6,790 nt of DNA from Candidatus Bathyarchaeota archaeon (GTDB taxonomy: Archaea > Thermoproteota > Bathyarchaeia > Bathyarchaeales > WUQV01). A program made the position numbers and the translations under genes. This document shows positions 1 to 6,078 of this stretch, in pieces. Within the stretch, counting starts at the first letter, position 1, and every line of letters starts with the position of its first letter. The stretch covers positions 1 through 6,790 of the forward strand of contig WUQV01000049.1 of the NCBI GenBank assembly GCA_009889585.1, in the 5' to 3' direction. Under the pieces are notes generated by a model that was not told where the DNA came from, searched no databases, and was given only the letters and a program-made list of their open reading frames with translations.

Positions 1-130
1 GCTATTCCAAGTAGCAACGTCCATGCACGTCAACTTTTACGAGGGATGGGCGCCTAAGGCTGAGGTCGAAGGCTCGGCTGAAGATGTAAAGGCCTTTGTA
101 AGCAAGCTTAAGGCCCTCCTATCGGCGTAG
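1..130 (+). CDS. C-terminal fragment, PaREP1/HEPN-like protein (partial)
   Basis: A frame open from base 2 to a TAG at 128-130 gives the last 42 residues of a protein whose start lies outside the window. The residues include HVNFYEGWAPKAEVEG followed by an amphipathic helix ending KAFVSKLKALLSA. The 'LHxNFYEGW...' pattern followed by a charged helix is what I recall from the C-terminal end of archaeal PaREP1/HEPN-fold proteins, small helical proteins often found in toxin-antitoxin or nucleotidyltransferase-partner settings. That family call rests on memory of the motif, not on an alignment. The coding call is firmer: codon use matches the neighbours (GTA, AAG, GCC, CTT) and the composition is sensible. 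A gap of 355 bp and opposite orientation separate it from cooC, so it is not part of the C1 cluster. An unrelated alpha-helical protein is the alternative. Confidence 0.55.
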   Translation, partial: LFQVATSMHVNFYEGWAPKAEVEGSAEDVKAFVSKLKALLSA

Positions 131-240
131 GTCTTTAGAAGCCGCTAATTTCAACCTTGAAGGCTTCACGGTTCCTTCAAACATCAATGGGTTATTTTAA
201 TCCGCAAGCTCTAATCGTAACGCTTCTAGTTTTAAGGAAG

Positions 241-250
241 GATAAAAATA
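241..250 (+). promoter_or_regulatory. TATA-like box upstream of the tRNA-like segment
   Basis: GATAAAAATA at 241-250 follows a purine-rich AAGGAAG at 234-240, resembling an archaeal BRE plus TATA element. A start of transcription about 25 nt downstream would fall near 270-275, just before the tRNA-like segment at 285. No protein gene follows on this strand for more than 1 kb, so if functional it would drive an RNA. A/T-rich intergenic DNA can produce such matches by chance. Confidence 0.3.
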
Positions 251-284
251 GAGCAACATAAAAAGAACAACTTCAGAGCAAGAG

Positions 285-344
285 AAGGAAGTAGAGCCTA
301 GAAACCGTAGGTTCTGACAGAGGGTTCGAATTCCGCTTTCCACT
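285..344 (+). other. Degenerate tRNA-like segment (possible tRNA remnant)
   Basis: The segment reads like a tRNA with its anticodon arm removed. Bases 320-336 give a T-arm: GAGGG, loop TTCGAAT, TCCGC. This differs by two bases from the common archaeal form GCGGG-TTCGAAT-CCCGC, leaving one mismatch and one G-T pair in the stem. Bases 292-293 are TA, as at tRNA positions 8-9. Bases 294-297 (GAGC) pair with 311-314 (GTTC) as a D-stem, and the 13-nt loop begins CTAG and ends GTAG. The flanks 285-291 and 337-343 pair at 5 of 7 acceptor positions (one of them G-T). The conserved GG of the D-loop and any anticodon stem-loop are missing, so it cannot be a working tRNA as read. It may be a decayed tRNA, an integration scar or chance. 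Confidence 0.25.
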
Positions 345-485
345 ATAATCAGCATAGAATCAGCTAGAATTCAAGCCCCTTTTCGATCGAAATCGTGGAA
401 TTCATTTCACTCCCAGTTTGAGCTCTCATATTCACATAAGGATGTCGCTCATCACTACTGAAGTAAGATCTTGATGTTCTTGTCG

Positions 486-1274
486 TCATTTCCCCTTAAA
501 GGAAATCAAAATGATTTCCGCTATCCTCTCCACGGCGGCTAAAGCCGACGAGCTTGCTGCATACTTAAGCGGGGTCTCCCCTGCTACCTCAGCCTCAGCA
601 ACCCTCCTATCGTAAGGTATCAATCCTAACAGAGGGATATCGTTAACCTCTGAAAAACGTTTGATAAGCTCGGCCTCAACATCGTTCGCCACTTTGTTCC
701 CGATGAGCAAGACGTTACGAACACCAGCATTCGAAGCTAACTCTTGAACCCTCTTAGCGACATCTAAGGACTTAAGGCTAGGGTCCGAAACGGCTAACAT
801 GACGTCCATTCGTTCAGCTGTCCTCCTGCCTACGTGCTCAAGGCCCGCCTCCATGTCCATTACGATTACTTCGTCGCGCTCTAGGACGAGATGGTGAATT
901 AACGCGCGAACTAAAGCGCTCGCCGGACATGCACAACCTGATCCAAACGATCGAACAGTCCCTACGACCAATAGGCTCACTCCTAATGGCGATTTAACGC
1001 AAAAGTCCCTAACGATGTCATCGACGCTGAACGAAAGGCGATACAAGCCGGATACGCCAGTCCCCGTCTTTAAATCTATTAATTTGGCGTTCTCAGCTAT
1101 CGGAACGACCTCTTTTGCTAAGCTTAAAGGTATGCCGAGGGTTAAGGCCAAGTTTGGAGTAGGGTCTGCATCGATCGCCAGAACCTTAAGGCCCTTCTTC
1201 ACATAGTAATAGGCGAGGGCTCCCGCTACGAACGTCTTTCCAACCCCGCCCTTGCCTGCGACAGCGACCTTCAA
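486..1274 (-). CDS. cooC: CooC-type nickel-insertion ATPase (CODH accessory)
   Basis: A cytosolic, dimerising MinD/SIMIBI-class P-loop ATPase that helps load nickel into the C-cluster of CO dehydrogenase (family knowledge for CooC/AcsF). Seen here: deviant Walker A GKGGVGKT at residues 7-14, the DADPTPNLA segment at 35-43, a Walker B-like VIVMDMEAGLEHVGR at 136-150, and the diagnostic CAC pair (Cys114, Cys116) in GSGCACPASALVRALI. In CooC proteins this CxC sits at the dimer interface and binds Ni or Zn; ParA and MinD lack it. At 262 aa the length is normal for the family. The start is TTG at 1274, placing MKVAVAGKGG directly before the P-loop, with a GGGAG-like purine run 3 nt upstream. It lies 23 nt downstream of the CooT-like gene, so they are probably co-transcribed. 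The client is probably CODH/ACS, which is not in the window. The family is certain at the ATPase level and strong for CooC. Confidence 0.9.
   Translation of the reverse strand: MKVAVAGKGGVGKTFVAGALAYYYVKKGLKVLAIDADPTPNLALTLGIPLSLAKEVVPIAENAKLIDLKTGTGVSGLYRLSFSVDDIVRDFCVKSPLGVSLLVVGTVRSFGSGCACPASALVRALIHHLVLERDEVIVMDMEAGLEHVGRRTAERMDVMLAVSDPSLKSLDVAKRVQELASNAGVRNVLLIGNKVANDVEAELIKRFSEVNDIPLLGLIPYDRRVAEAEVAGETPLKYAASSSALAAVERIAEIILISFKGK
501..519. repeat. Perfect 8-bp inverted repeat at the 3' end of cooC
   Basis: GGAAATCA (501-508) and TGATTTCC (512-519) form a perfect 8-bp stem with a 3-nt loop. The element lies inside the last codons of cooC. A second copy of the arm, ATTTCC at 488-493 across the cooC stop codon, can pair with 501-506 instead, giving two mutually exclusive hairpins. 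No clear T-run follows on the minus strand, so calling it a terminator is not justified. Confidence 0.45.
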
Positions 1275-1297
1275 ACGCTCCCGCCTTCAACCGGCTT

Positions 1298-1489
1298 TTA
1301 GCTAACGGGAGCTGATGACGAAAGCACCAATCGTTCAGAGATGACGTCGACTTCGACGATCTTACACCCTTTGAAGGACTTTAAAGAGCCGAGTACGTCC
1401 TTCACGATGACTTCGCATTCCTCAACCTTGGCATGAACCACGTACTTACATACCTCCCTTCCATCTAAGAAGACCGTAAATTCACACAA
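1298..1489 (-). CDS. cooT: CooT-family small nickel-binding protein
   Basis: A 63-aa acidic beta-rich protein beginning MCEFTVFLDGREV and continuing with VVHAKVEECEVIVKDVLG, a turn (KSFKGCK) and a closing strand IVEVDVISERLVL. This matches the CooT family, small dimeric proteins that bind one Ni(II) through the Cys2 region near the N-terminus and assist CODH maturation (family knowledge). The start is TTG at 1489: an in-frame TAG lies immediately upstream, and this start puts Cys at position 2 as the family requires. An AGGTGG Shine-Dalgarno-like run sits at 1501-1496 on the minus strand, 6 nt before it. Further cysteines occur at residues 14, 25 and 42. The gene leads directly into cooC on the same strand, which supports a nickel-delivery role. 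It acts in the cytosol. Small size leaves some uncertainty, but motif and neighbour agree. Confidence 0.8.
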   Translation of the reverse strand: MCEFTVFLDGREVCKYVVHAKVEECEVIVKDVLGSLKSFKGCKIVEVDVISERLVLSSSAPVS

Positions 1490-1522
1490 CTAATTCCACC
1501 TTAACGCTTTAACTTTGAGGAC

Positions 1523-1531
1523 GATATAAAG
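1523..1531. promoter_or_regulatory. TATA-like box in the divergent cooT/fwdD region
   Basis: GATATAAAG at 1523-1531 reads CTTTATATC on the minus strand, so the same site resembles an archaeal TATA box both ways. On the minus strand, transcription about 25 nt downstream would start near 1500, leaving an 11-nt leader before cooT. On the plus strand it would start near 1553, leaving a leader of about 78 nt before fwdD. A second, weaker plus-strand candidate (GTTAAAAGC, 1586-1594) would give a leader of roughly 15 nt. Both are pattern calls without experimental support. Confidence 0.45.
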
Positions 1532-1607
1532 TTTTCTCGTTCATCGCTTTAACAAGCTCGTAGCGAGGCCGCGCTTTCGATAAGCGTTAAAAGCATCAAA
1601 TGGACCT

Positions 1608-1623
1608 GCCGCTTAGGAGCGGC
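1608..1623 (+). promoter_or_regulatory. Hairpin enclosing the fwdD Shine-Dalgarno-like sequence
   Basis: GCCGCT (1608-1613) and AGCGGC (1618-1623) form a perfect 6-bp GC-rich stem with the loop TAGG. The best ribosome-binding match upstream of fwdD, AGGAG at 1615-1619, spans the loop and the first bases of the 3' arm, 11 nt before the ATG at 1631. When folded, the hairpin would partly hide that site. A smaller stem, CGCTT (1572-1576) with AAGCG (1582-1586), precedes it in the same presumed leader. Confidence 0.35.
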
Positions 1624-1630
1624 CGTAGGG

Positions 1631-2038
1631 ATGTCGCTGTCGAAATTGAAAGTCGTGTTGGTAACGGGTAGGTCTATCGAACAAGGGGTTTCAAAGGAAC
1701 GCGGAAAGATATCAGATGAGTACTTTCAAAGTGTAGCGACTTGTCACATGGATCCCGACGACATGAAGGAGTTGGGCGTTAAAGAGGGGGCGAACGTACG
1801 AGTTACTACGGAGTTCGGCTCGGTAGTTGTGAAAGCTGTCAAGTCTAAAAGGACGCCTCATAAGGGAACCGTGTTCATACCGTACGGGCCTTGGGCTAGC
1901 ATCGTGGTGAATCCGACGACGAGCAGCGTCGGCATGCCTTATTTTAAGGGCATCCCCGCTGAGGTCGAGGTAGCCCCTAAGGAGGAGCCTATTTTAAGCT
2001 TACGTGAACTATTGAGGAGGCACTTCGGAAGGGGATGA
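1631..2038 (+). CDS. fwdD: Formylmethanofuran dehydrogenase subunit D
   Basis: Subunit D is the molybdopterin-dinucleotide-binding partner of FwdB. It corresponds to the C-terminal cap domain of DMSO-reductase/formate-dehydrogenase enzymes and helps enclose the bis-MGD cofactor where CO2 is reduced to formate. Seen here: LVTGRSIEQGVSKERGK at residues 10-26, MDPDDMKELGVKEG at 40-53, the double-psi beta-barrel core VRVTTEFGSVVVKAV at 56-70, and the strongly conserved GTVFIPYGPWASIV with a following GMPYFKG. At 135 aa it has the usual length of the free-standing subunit. The ATG at 1631 is the natural start, with AGGAG 11 nt upstream inside a hairpin. The stop overlaps the fwdB start by 4 nt (ATGA), implying translational coupling. 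It begins the plus-strand operon and is divergent from cooT/cooC. Tungsten (Fwd) and molybdenum (Fmd) isoforms cannot be told apart from the sequence. Confidence 0.93.
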   Translation: MSLSKLKVVLVTGRSIEQGVSKERGKISDEYFQSVATCHMDPDDMKELGVKEGANVRVTTEFGSVVVKAVKSKRTPHKGTVFIPYGPWASIVVNPTTSSVGMPYFKGIPAEVEVAPKEEPILSLRELLRRHFGRG

Positions 2039-3483
2039 GTACGTCAGTAGTACAGAGCGTTACATGCCCCATTTGCGGTAGTTTTTGTGACGACCTAGAA
2101 TTGACCATAGAGGACGGCCGAATAACAAAGGTGAAGAATGCGTGTGCCATGGGTGAGGCCAAGTTCCTATATGCTCCTGATCTGAAGCATCGATGGCTTA
2201 AGCCTATGATTAGGAAAGATGAGGAGCTTGTCGAAGCCTCGCTTGAAGAGGCCGTTAAGAAGGCTGCTGAGGTATTGGCTGAGGCCTCGTATCCCATACT
2301 ATATGGTTGGAGTTCGACGTGTTGTGAGGCGATACGCGTTGGAATCGAATTGGCGGAAGAAGTAGGAGGCGTCATCGATAACACGGCCACAGTTTGCCAT
2401 GGCCCATCTTTACAAGCTGTTCAGGACGTTGGCCTGCCGATATGTACGCTGGGCCAAGTGCGCCATAGGGCCGACGTGATAGTCTACTGGGCATGTAACC
2501 CTTGGGAGGCACATCCGCGTCATATCGAACGTTATACGTACTTCCCAGACGGCCGATTTCAATCCAGCATGTGGAGGCGTTACCTTACGCGATGGGGCAT
2601 GTTGGCTCAAAGGAAGAGGATATTAAGGGCGTTAAGCACGCACCCGTATATTAAAGCAATACTGCCTCCTCTAGCAAGATACGAGCTCTCGCCGGAACTC
2701 TTCGTAAAGGGGAGAAAGCTCATCGTAATAGACGTTCGTAGGACGAGGGTCGCAGAGGCAGCTGACTACTTTATACAAGTCAAGCCTGGCGAAGATTACG
2801 AGCTACTTCAAGCCCTTAGGGCGTTAGTTCGTGGGATAGAGTTAGAAGTCGATGAAGTCGCTGGCGTTCCGGTCAAGCTACTTGAAGAAGTAGTTGATGT
2901 GATGATCAGCTGCGACTTCGGCGTTATATTCTTCGGGCTTGGTCTCACCATGAGTAGGGGCAAGGTACGTAACGTCGACTTAGCCATAAAGTTAACCGAG
3001 GATTTGAATGATAGGTCGAAGTGGCTCATAGCACCCATGAGGGGGCACTTTAACGTAACCGGCGCGAACGCTGTATTCACCTGGCAAACGGGATATCCGT
3101 TTGCCGTGGATTTCTCACGTGGATATCCCTATTATAACCCAGGCGAGACGTCGGTCGTTGACATCCTCTTAAGAGGAGACTCTGATGCGGCCTTGGTGGT
3201 AGCATCCGACCCTGTCGCTCACTTCCCCAAGAAGGCCGTGGAGCATTTAGTTAAGAACCCTTTAGTCGTAATCGATCCTAGCAAAAGCGCGACATCCTTA
3301 ATGGCCGATGTCGTAATCCCCTCGGCATTCGTCGGCATAGAGGCGGAAGGAACCGCCTACCGCATGGACTTCGTACCGTTACCGCTGAAGAAAGTTGTTG
3401 AACCCCCAGCGGGTTTACTCTCGGATGAAGAAATATTGCGGATGATATTACATGAAGTGAGGAAGATTAAAGGAGTGGCATGA
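2035..3483 (+). CDS. fwdB: Formylmethanofuran dehydrogenase subunit B (catalytic, Mo/W)
   Basis: The catalytic subunit, a DMSO-reductase-superfamily protein reducing CO2 to formate with low-potential electrons; the formate then passes through a tunnel to FwdA. A [4Fe-4S] cluster is predicted from Cys11, Cys14, Cys18 (CPICGSFCDD) and Cys37 (NACAMGEA). The metal ligand is Cys121 in TVCHGPS, codon TGC at 2395-2397, so this is not the selenocysteine form. Conserved later blocks include VYWACNPWEAHPRH (150-163), RGHFNVTGANAVFTWQTGYPFAVDFSRGYPYYNPGE and the C-terminal ADVVIPSAFVGIEAEGTAYRMD. Length is 482 aa against about 430 in the methanogen proteins I know. The excess lies mainly at residues 174-226, between PRHIERYTYFPDG and RKLIVIDVRRTR, a basic stretch with WRRYLTRWGMLAQRKRILRA. 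The ATG at 2035 overlaps the fwdD stop, with GGAAGGGG just upstream. The stop overlaps the fwdA start. Confidence 0.94.
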   Translation: MSTSVVQSVTCPICGSFCDDLELTIEDGRITKVKNACAMGEAKFLYAPDLKHRWLKPMIRKDEELVEASLEEAVKKAAEVLAEASYPILYGWSSTCCEAIRVGIELAEEVGGVIDNTATVCHGPSLQAVQDVGLPICTLGQVRHRADVIVYWACNPWEAHPRHIERYTYFPDGRFQSSMWRRYLTRWGMLAQRKRILRALSTHPYIKAILPPLARYELSPELFVKGRKLIVIDVRRTRVAEAADYFIQVKPGEDYELLQALRALVRGIELEVDEVAGVPVKLLEEVVDVMISCDFGVIFFGLGLTMSRGKVRNVDLAIKLTEDLNDRSKWLIAPMRGHFNVTGANAVFTWQTGYPFAVDFSRGYPYYNPGETSVVDILLRGDSDAALVVASDPVAHFPKKAVEHLVKNPLVVIDPSKSATSLMADVVIPSAFVGIEAEGTAYRMDFVPLPLKKVVEPPAGLLSDEEILRMILHEVRKIKGVA

Positions 3484-5183
3484 TGATGGAGCTCCTAATT
3501 AAGAATGGGTTCGTCTACGACCCTATTAATGGAATCGATGGAGAGCGCGTGGACATAGCCATCAAGGATGGGAGGATCGTCGAAAGGGTCGATGAACGAA
3601 GGGCTGAGATCATCGATGCGTCCGGGATGATCGTGATGCCAGGCGGCGTGGATTTGCACTCCCACATAGTAGGTGGCAAGGTTAACTCCGGCCGTTTGTT
3701 AAGGCCTGAAGACCATCGTAAGGATTACGAAGTAAAGACGAAGGTCACGCGCTCCGGCGTTGGTTATTCGATCCCATCGACGTTTACGACTGGCTATCGG
3801 TACTCTAGGATGGGCTATACGACCGTCATGGATCCTGCGATTGCACCGTTAAAGGCTAGGCACGCTCATGAAGAGCTTAACGACACGCCCATGATAGATA
3901 AGGGCTTTTACCCGCTGCTCGGCGATTGGTGGTTCGTGTTAGAGTTCATTAGGGATGGAAAAATTGAGGAATGCGCAGCCCACGTGGCTTGGTTAATATC
4001 GTCCGTGAAAGGCTACGCGATTAAGCTCGTCAATCCCGGTGGATTGGAGGCTTGGGGGTTTGGACGTAACGTGGACAGCATAGATGATCCAGTCCCATAC
4101 TTCAACATCACTCCTAGGGACATCATACGAGGGCTTTGTAAGGTTAATCAATTGCTGAACCTGCCTCATGCAATTCACATCCATACGAATAACTTAGGTA
4201 AACCTGGAAATTATACAACGACGTTAGATACGATGAAGTGCGTTGAAGATTTAGCTATTGATGATAAGCCCATAGCACATGTAACACATTGTCAATTCAA
4301 TGCCTTTAAGGGCGTGAATTGGAAGACCTTAGCTTCAGGCGCGCCTGAGATTGCTGATTACGTTAACAAACATAAGCATGTCACATTAGACATGGGACAG
4401 ATAATATTCACCGATACAACGACGATGACAGCAGATGGCCCATTTCAATACATCCTCTATAAGCTTACTGGAAATAAATGGGTGAACTCAGACGTAGAGA
4501 CGGAAACTAGCGCTGGCATCGTGCCAATTCGTTATAGGAGGGCTAGTTACGCTAACGCCGTTCAATGGTCCATAGGCCTTGAATTGGCGTTGTTGATAAA
4601 GGATACGTGGAAGGTCTACCTAACGACGGATCACCCAAACGGAGGCCCGTTCACGGAGTATCCGCGCGTTATAGCGTGGTTGATGAGCCGCATAGCAAGG
4701 GAGAGGACGATGAAGAGGCTTAACAAAAGGGCAGTAGCCAAGATGACGTTGCCATCGATCGATCGGGAGTACACATTTTACGAGATAGCCATAGCTACTA
4801 GGGCTGGCCCGGCGAGGTCTTTAGGCCTGAAGAACAAGGGACACCTTGGAGTTGGGGCTGATGCGGATGTGGCTATTTACGACGTAAACCCGAAGGAAGT
4901 TAACCCATCCAGGCAGTATAAGCTTGTCAGGAGGGCCTTTAGGAGGGCCGCCTATACGATAAAGAGCGGCGAAGTCGTCGTTAAAAATGGCGAAATAGTT
5001 AAGTCGATGATGGGCGATACGATTTGGTGTAATATTCACGTTATGCCTTCGTTAGCTGAGGATGTTGCTAAGGGTTTGAAGAAAAGGTTCCGAGAGTATT
5101 GGACTGTGGAATATGATAATTACCCGATCCCAGAGAAATATTTATCTATTTCCTATCCGATGGAAATAAAGGCAAAGGTATAA
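3480..5183 (+). CDS. fwdA: Formylmethanofuran dehydrogenase subunit A (amidohydrolase)
   Basis: This is the amidohydrolase-family subunit that condenses formate with methanofuran at a binuclear metal centre, the second half of the Fwd reaction. All expected ligands are visible: His60 and His62 in GVDLHSHIVGGKVN, the lysine that becomes carboxylated (Lys182 in YAIKLVNPGG), histidines in LPHAIHIHTNNLGKPGNY (233/235), VTHCQFNAF (267-275), and Asp384 in TTDHPNGGPFTEYP. At 567 aa it is essentially the family length, so it looks intact. The C-terminal KNKGHLGVGADADVAIYDVNP is the usual amidohydrolase beta-sandwich return, shared with dihydroorotases and ureases, but the block order is specific to FwdA/FmdA. 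Three ATGs follow each other at 3480, 3483 and 3486. AGGAG at 3471-3475 lies 4, 7 and 10 nt from them, so the second or third may be the true start. It overlaps fwdB by 4 nt. Confidence 0.95.
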   Translation: MMMELLIKNGFVYDPINGIDGERVDIAIKDGRIVERVDERRAEIIDASGMIVMPGGVDLHSHIVGGKVNSGRLLRPEDHRKDYEVKTKVTRSGVGYSIPSTFTTGYRYSRMGYTTVMDPAIAPLKARHAHEELNDTPMIDKGFYPLLGDWWFVLEFIRDGKIEECAAHVAWLISSVKGYAIKLVNPGGLEAWGFGRNVDSIDDPVPYFNITPRDIIRGLCKVNQLLNLPHAIHIHTNNLGKPGNYTTTLDTMKCVEDLAIDDKPIAHVTHCQFNAFKGVNWKTLASGAPEIADYVNKHKHVTLDMGQIIFTDTTTMTADGPFQYILYKLTGNKWVNSDVETETSAGIVPIRYRRASYANAVQWSIGLELALLIKDTWKVYLTTDHPNGGPFTEYPRVIAWLMSRIARERTMKRLNKRAVAKMTLPSIDREYTFYEIAIATRAGPARSLGLKNKGHLGVGADADVAIYDVNPKEVNPSRQYKLVRRAFRRAAYTIKSGEVVVKNGEIVKSMMGDTIWCNIHVMPSLAEDVAKGLKKRFREYWTVEYDNYPIPEKYLSISYPMEIKAKV

Positions 5184-5186
5184 GCC

Positions 5187-6008
5187 TTGATAATCCTTAG
5201 ACCGAAGAAGGAGTTTAAGGCCCCAATTATAGCTGAATGTATTAGCCCTGATGTTTTTATGGGTAAGTCCATCGATGAAGTAGCAAAACTCAAAGTTTAC
5301 GAGGGAAATAAGGAGAGGACATTAGGCGAGCTCTTCAATTTCTCTTATGAGAAAGAGCCTGAAGATAAAATCATGATAATTGGAGACGTAAGCAAAGTTC
5401 GAAAGATAGGCTTCAACATGAGGAAAGGCGAGATAGAGGTCAAGGGAGACGTAGGCATGCATTTAGGCGCTGAGATGAAAGGCGGCAAGATAACGGTGTT
5501 CGGAAGCGCAGGGTCGTGGGCCGGCTCAGCCATGAGCGACGGCCTCATCGAGGTCCATGGGTCAGCTGGTGACTTCTTAGGCGCGCCGCTTAGAGGCAGC
5601 ACAAGTGGCATGAGCGGAGGGACGATCGTCGTCCATAGCAATGTCGGTGATGAGGCCGGCGCGTACATGAGGGACGGCTCGATAAGGATCCACGGAAGCG
5701 CTGGCCAATTCCTAGGGCTTAGGATGAGGGGCGGGGCCATCCTCGTTTTAGGCGATGCTGACTCTCGCGCCGGGGCATTTATGACGGGGGGGAGGATAGT
5801 CATCTGCGGAACCTTAAGGTCCCTCCTCCCGGCCTTTACGATAGAAGGCGTTCGCCCATCGATCAAGGTAGGGCCTGAGAAGGTAAGCGGACCTTTCTAC
5901 TTATTCGTCGGCGATTTAACCGAAGGTGGAGACGGTCAGCTGTTCGTCTCTAAGGTAAGGAACCCTCACTTAAGCCCCCTCGTTACGAAGGTCATGGCCG
6001 GCGAATGA
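5187..6008 (+). CDS. fwdC: Formylmethanofuran dehydrogenase subunit C
   Basis: Subunit C folds as a right-handed beta-helix related to the C-terminal domain of glutamate synthase (GltB) and holds the Fwd subunits together; no catalytic residues are expected. Seen here: an N-terminal domain of about 70 residues, then seven copies of a unit of about 20 residues of the form MxxGxIxVxGxxGxxxGxx. They start near residues 78, 97, 116, 142, 161, 180 and 199, for example MKGGKITVFGSAGSWAG. The loop before the fourth copy is longer (RGSTSG). The tail FYLFVGDLTEGGDGQLFV is typical of the subunit. Length 273 aa is normal. The start is TTG at 5187, 3 nt after the fwdA stop, with AAGGT at 5175-5179 as a plausible Shine-Dalgarno. 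Reading on without a better initiator nearby supports this start. A GltB-domain protein of another enzyme is very unlikely given the neighbours. Confidence 0.93.
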   Translation: MIILRPKKEFKAPIIAECISPDVFMGKSIDEVAKLKVYEGNKERTLGELFNFSYEKEPEDKIMIIGDVSKVRKIGFNMRKGEIEVKGDVGMHLGAEMKGGKITVFGSAGSWAGSAMSDGLIEVHGSAGDFLGAPLRGSTSGMSGGTIVVHSNVGDEAGAYMRDGSIRIHGSAGQFLGLRMRGGAILVLGDADSRAGAFMTGGRIVICGTLRSLLPAFTIEGVRPSIKVGPEKVSGPFYLFVGDLTEGGDGQLFVSKVRNPHLSPLVTKVMAGE

Positions 6009-6037
6009 CGAGCTTCCCCATCAGTAAGCTAAAAGCC

Positions 6038-6053
6038 CTCCCTTAAGAGGGAG
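6038..6053. repeat. 6-bp hairpin between fwdC and the corrinoid-like gene
   Basis: CTCCCT (6038-6043) and AGGGAG (6048-6053) pair perfectly around the loop TAAG, 30 nt after the fwdC stop. No T-run follows (the next bases are TATCCGCATT), so it is not a standard archaeal terminator. It could be a processing or pausing site or chance. Confidence 0.35.
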
Positions 6054-6078
6054 TATCCGCATTAACTCATGACCTAAA

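Larger units (their letters stand above)
131..485. other. 355-bp intergenic stretch without a protein gene
   Basis: No convincing open frame lies between the end of the left-edge gene and the 3' end of cooC. The stretch is A/T-richer than its flanks, notably at 230-275. It contains a TATA-like box at 241-250 (GATAAAAATA) preceded by purines (AAGGAAG), an arrangement typical of an archaeal BRE/TATA promoter on the plus strand. A tRNA-like segment at 285-344 lies about 40 bp downstream. I see nothing convincing in 345-485: no T-rich terminator for either flanking gene, no CRISPR repeats and no insertion-sequence ends. Confidence 0.6.

Noticed and set aside
425..475. C/D-box RNA on the minus strand (GTGATGA matches a C box)
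   Set aside because: No D/D' CTGA boxes lie at the right distance on that strand; one short box match is expected by chance.
1015..1206. 63-aa plus-strand frame inside cooC
   Set aside because: It is antisense to well-conserved CooC coding sequence with no domain or ribosome-binding site of its own.
1989..2390. 133-aa open frame antisense to the start of fwdB
   Set aside because: The product is Ser-rich and featureless, and it lies over the conserved Fe-S and Mo/W ligand region of FwdB.
2395..2397. Possible selenocysteine at the FwdB metal-ligand site
   Set aside because: The codon is TGC (Cys), so no TGA recoding or SECIS element needs to be invoked.
3091..3128. Direct repeat GGATATCC in fwdB
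   Set aside because: It encodes two GYP motifs that belong to a conserved FwdB block; it is a protein-level feature, not a DNA element.
5345..5866. 173-aa open frame antisense to fwdC
   Set aside because: It mirrors the repeated beta-helix codons and gives a low-complexity Pro/Ser-rich product with no recognisable domain; fwdC is certain on the other strand.
6038..6078. Transcription terminator after fwdC
   Set aside because: The hairpin is short and lacks the T-run that archaeal terminators use, so co-transcription with the corrinoid-like gene remains open.
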